Shown here in pieces: positions 56,768 through 58,526 of a stretch of DNA of 58,526 bases. Made by a program: the position numbers and the translations under genes. This stretch comes from Pseudomonadota bacterium (GTDB lineage Bacteria; Pseudomonadota; Alphaproteobacteria; Sphingomonadales; SMXR01). The stretch spans positions 1-58,526 of the forward strand of contig JACZSK010000008.1 in assembly GCA_022574255.1 (NCBI GenBank). The letters run 5' to 3'. Under the pieces are notes generated by a model. The model did not search any database. It saw only the letters and a list, made by a program, of their open reading frames with translations, and had not been told where the DNA came from. Numbering within the stretch: the first letter of the stretch is position 1; the number at the start of each line of letters is the position of its first letter.

Positions 56768-57967
56768 ATGACCGAACAGACTTCAGCACTTCCGCCGGCT
56801 GAACCGGCGGCAGAGACCTCTTTGGCTGCGCCGCAGATGGTTGACATGCTGCTCGGCCTGGCGTTGGCGCTGTTGGCGCTGGACCATATGCGCGAGTTCT
56901 TTTCCGGCGCCAATTACTGGCCCGGCGATCTGGATAAAACCACCCCGCCGCTTTTTTTCACCCATTGGGTGACCCATATGGCGGCGCCGGTCTTTGTTTT
57001 CCTCATCGGCACCGCGGCCTGCCTGTGGTTGTCGCGCGGCATGTCGCGCAACAAGCTGTCCGGATATCTGCTGACCCGGGGCTTTGCGTTGATCCTGCTG
57101 GAGATCACGGTCATAAGCTTCGGCTGGAGCTGGGAGATTCCCGGACCGGTATTCCTGCTGATTTTCTGGGCCGTCGGCATTTCAATGGTGACCATGGCGG
57201 GGCTGATTTATCTGCCGATCTGGGCGGTCGCGGGTATCGGCCTGATATTGCTCACCGGGCATAATACGCTGGACTATATCAAGGCCGAAAATCTTGGCGA
57301 CATCTCGACGCTCTGGCGGCTCTTGCACGCCGGCGGCAAGGCTCATCTGGGGCCGCTCAATCTATACATCGTATACCCGGTCATTCCCTGGGTGGGCATC
57401 ATGGCGGCGGGCTACGCCCTGGGGCCGCTGTTACAGCGGGAAAAGACAGAGCGCCGCAGGCTGCTTGCCTGGCTGGGGCTGGGGCTGGTCCTGGCCTTCC
57501 TGGCGCTGCGGCTCCTGAATGGCTATGGCGACAAACACCCCTGGGGCGCCGAGGATGACGCAATGCTCACCGTCATGTCCTTCCTCAACACCACCGGCTA
57601 TCCGCCGTCGCTGCAGTATCTGCTGATGACCCTGGGGCTGGCAATATTGCTGATGCCCTGGCTGGAGCGGCTGGGCGGGCCCGTGGCGCGGTTTCTCGCC
57701 ACTTTCGGGCGGGCGCCGTTCTTCTTTTTCGTGCTGCAGCTATACCTGGCGCATATCTCCGTGGTGGCGGTGGCGCTGGCCTTCGGCGGCGCGTGGGTCG
57801 ACATGCTCGGTCCTTTTTGGGACTACAAGAAAGCCACCGGTTTCGGTTTTGCGCTGCCCTGGGTCTATCTGGCCTGGCTGGCCGAGCTGGGCCTGCTCTA
57901 CGCCGCCTGCCGCTGGTACGCCGGCGCCAAGGCACGCGGCCACCCCAGATGGCTGGTCTGGCTGTAG
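56768..57967 (+). CDS. DUF1624 / heparan-alpha-glucosaminide N-acetyltransferase-domain membrane protein
   Basis: MVDMLLGLALALLALDHMREFFSGANYWPGDLDKTTPPLFFTHWVTHMAAPVFVFLIGTAACLW. Confidence 0.85.
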   Translation: MTEQTSALPPAEPAAETSLAAPQMVDMLLGLALALLALDHMREFFSGANYWPGDLDKTTPPLFFTHWVTHMAAPVFVFLIGTAACLWLSRGMSRNKLSGYLLTRGFALILLEITVISFGWSWEIPGPVFLLIFWAVGISMVTMAGLIYLPIWAVAGIGLILLTGHNTLDYIKAENLGDISTLWRLLHAGGKAHLGPLNLYIVYPVIPWVGIMAAGYALGPLLQREKTERRRLLAWLGLGLVLAFLALRLLNGYGDKHPWGAEDDAMLTVMSFLNTTGYPPSLQYLLMTLGLAILLMPWLERLGGPVARFLATFGRAPFFFFVLQLYLAHISVVAVALAFGGAWVDMLGPFWDYKKATGFGFALPWVYLAWLAELGLLYAACRWYAGAKARGHPRWLVWL

Positions 57968-57994
57968 GATCAGTTGGCAAACCAAGGCGGGATT

Positions 57995-58423
57995 TTAGCG
58001 GTCGGTATCACCCTTCTGGACAACCATCCTTCTGGCGGCTTCCGCCAGGAAAGCAGAGCGGGTGAGCCCCCGTATCCCGGCCTCGCGATCAATGAGAGCG
58101 AGAGTGTTTTCGTCGATCGACGCGGTGAAACGCTTGGGCTTGCCAACCTTCATCAGCAGGGGCACATAGGCGACAACTCCGTCTTCGGCGGCTTTCCTGA
58201 ATTCGGGGTCTTCCCGCCATTCCTCAAGCGTCTTGCCTTCGGGAATGTCTTCCCCCTCGGACAGCATGTCCTCGACGTAAAGGGCAAGACCCTGGGCGGC
58301 GTTTTCGATGGCGCCTCGGGCGGATTCATCATCGGCGCCATAGCAGCCGGGGAAATCGGGCAAGGTCACGCCATAGGCGCTATCCGGATCCTTGTGAACA
58401 ATGGCAATATAGATTCCTTTCAC
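57995..58423 (-). CDS. hicB: HicB family antitoxin
   Basis: YIAIVHKDPDSAYGVTLPDFPGCYGADDESARGAIENAAQGLALYVEDM with C-terminal RHH-like region. Confidence 0.9.
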   Translation of the reverse strand: MKGIYIAIVHKDPDSAYGVTLPDFPGCYGADDESARGAIENAAQGLALYVEDMLSEGEDIPEGKTLEEWREDPEFRKAAEDGVVAYVPLLMKVGKPKRFTASIDENTLALIDREAGIRGLTRSAFLAEAARRMVVQKGDTDR

Positions 58424-58450
58424 GATGCGTACCCCTTTGCTGGATGTTCT

Positions 58451-58526
58451 TCATTGGCTGCGGGCCTTCTTTTGAATGTCTTTCACGAGACCCGTCGGCA
58501 GGTCTTTTTTCGGGTGCGGAATAACA
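58451..58526 (-). CDS. hicA: HicA family toxin, truncated by window edge
   Basis: Minus strand ...VIPHPKKDLPTGLVKDIQKKARSQ*, typical HicA C-terminus directly upstream of hicB. Confidence 0.85.
   Translation of the reverse strand, partial: VIPHPKKDLPTGLVKDIQKKARSQ

Overview
This 58.5 kb window comes from a GC-rich, probably marine alphaproteobacterial chromosome. The taxonomic call is inference from gene content, including a PAS_5-type protein, a DUF2336 protein, the xseB-ispA-tlyA cluster and DmdC-like and glutaryl-CoA dehydrogenases. Most of it is ordinary housekeeping and catabolic sequence: a GntR/TonB-receptor locus, lipoprotein peptidases, an Fe(III) ABC permease plus binding protein, acyl-CoA metabolism, xseB-ispA-tlyA, aroC-fabI, pdxH, nadA-nadC, pepF, modA, and a HicAB pair cut by the right edge. 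No tRNA, rRNA, CRISPR array, prophage or intact IS was recognised. The strongest candidate for something undescribed is the 23.4-23.72 kb intergenic region. It has a consensus sigma-54 -24/-12 element and an upstream cluster of dyads. These precede a ~127-nt predicted transcript with three hairpins and a strong intrinsic terminator, which also overlaps a 40-codon ORF for a possible small membrane peptide. Other notable items are: a second perfect sigma-54 promoter in front of an orphan gene; a signal-peptide-less metzincin with an ADAMTS-like zinc motif; an inverted-repeat-bounded, MITE-like element carrying a 30-bp hairpin tandem repeat; a 2OG-oxygenase-like protein that appears to lack catalytic residues; a periplasmic c-heme/HAMP protein with no output domain; palindromic operators; a deleted DJ-1/PfpI remnant beside a GIY-YIG-like gene; and three single-base frameshifts in or near G/C runs, which may be assembly errors. 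All calls come from reading the sequence and the supplied ORF track; no database search was run.
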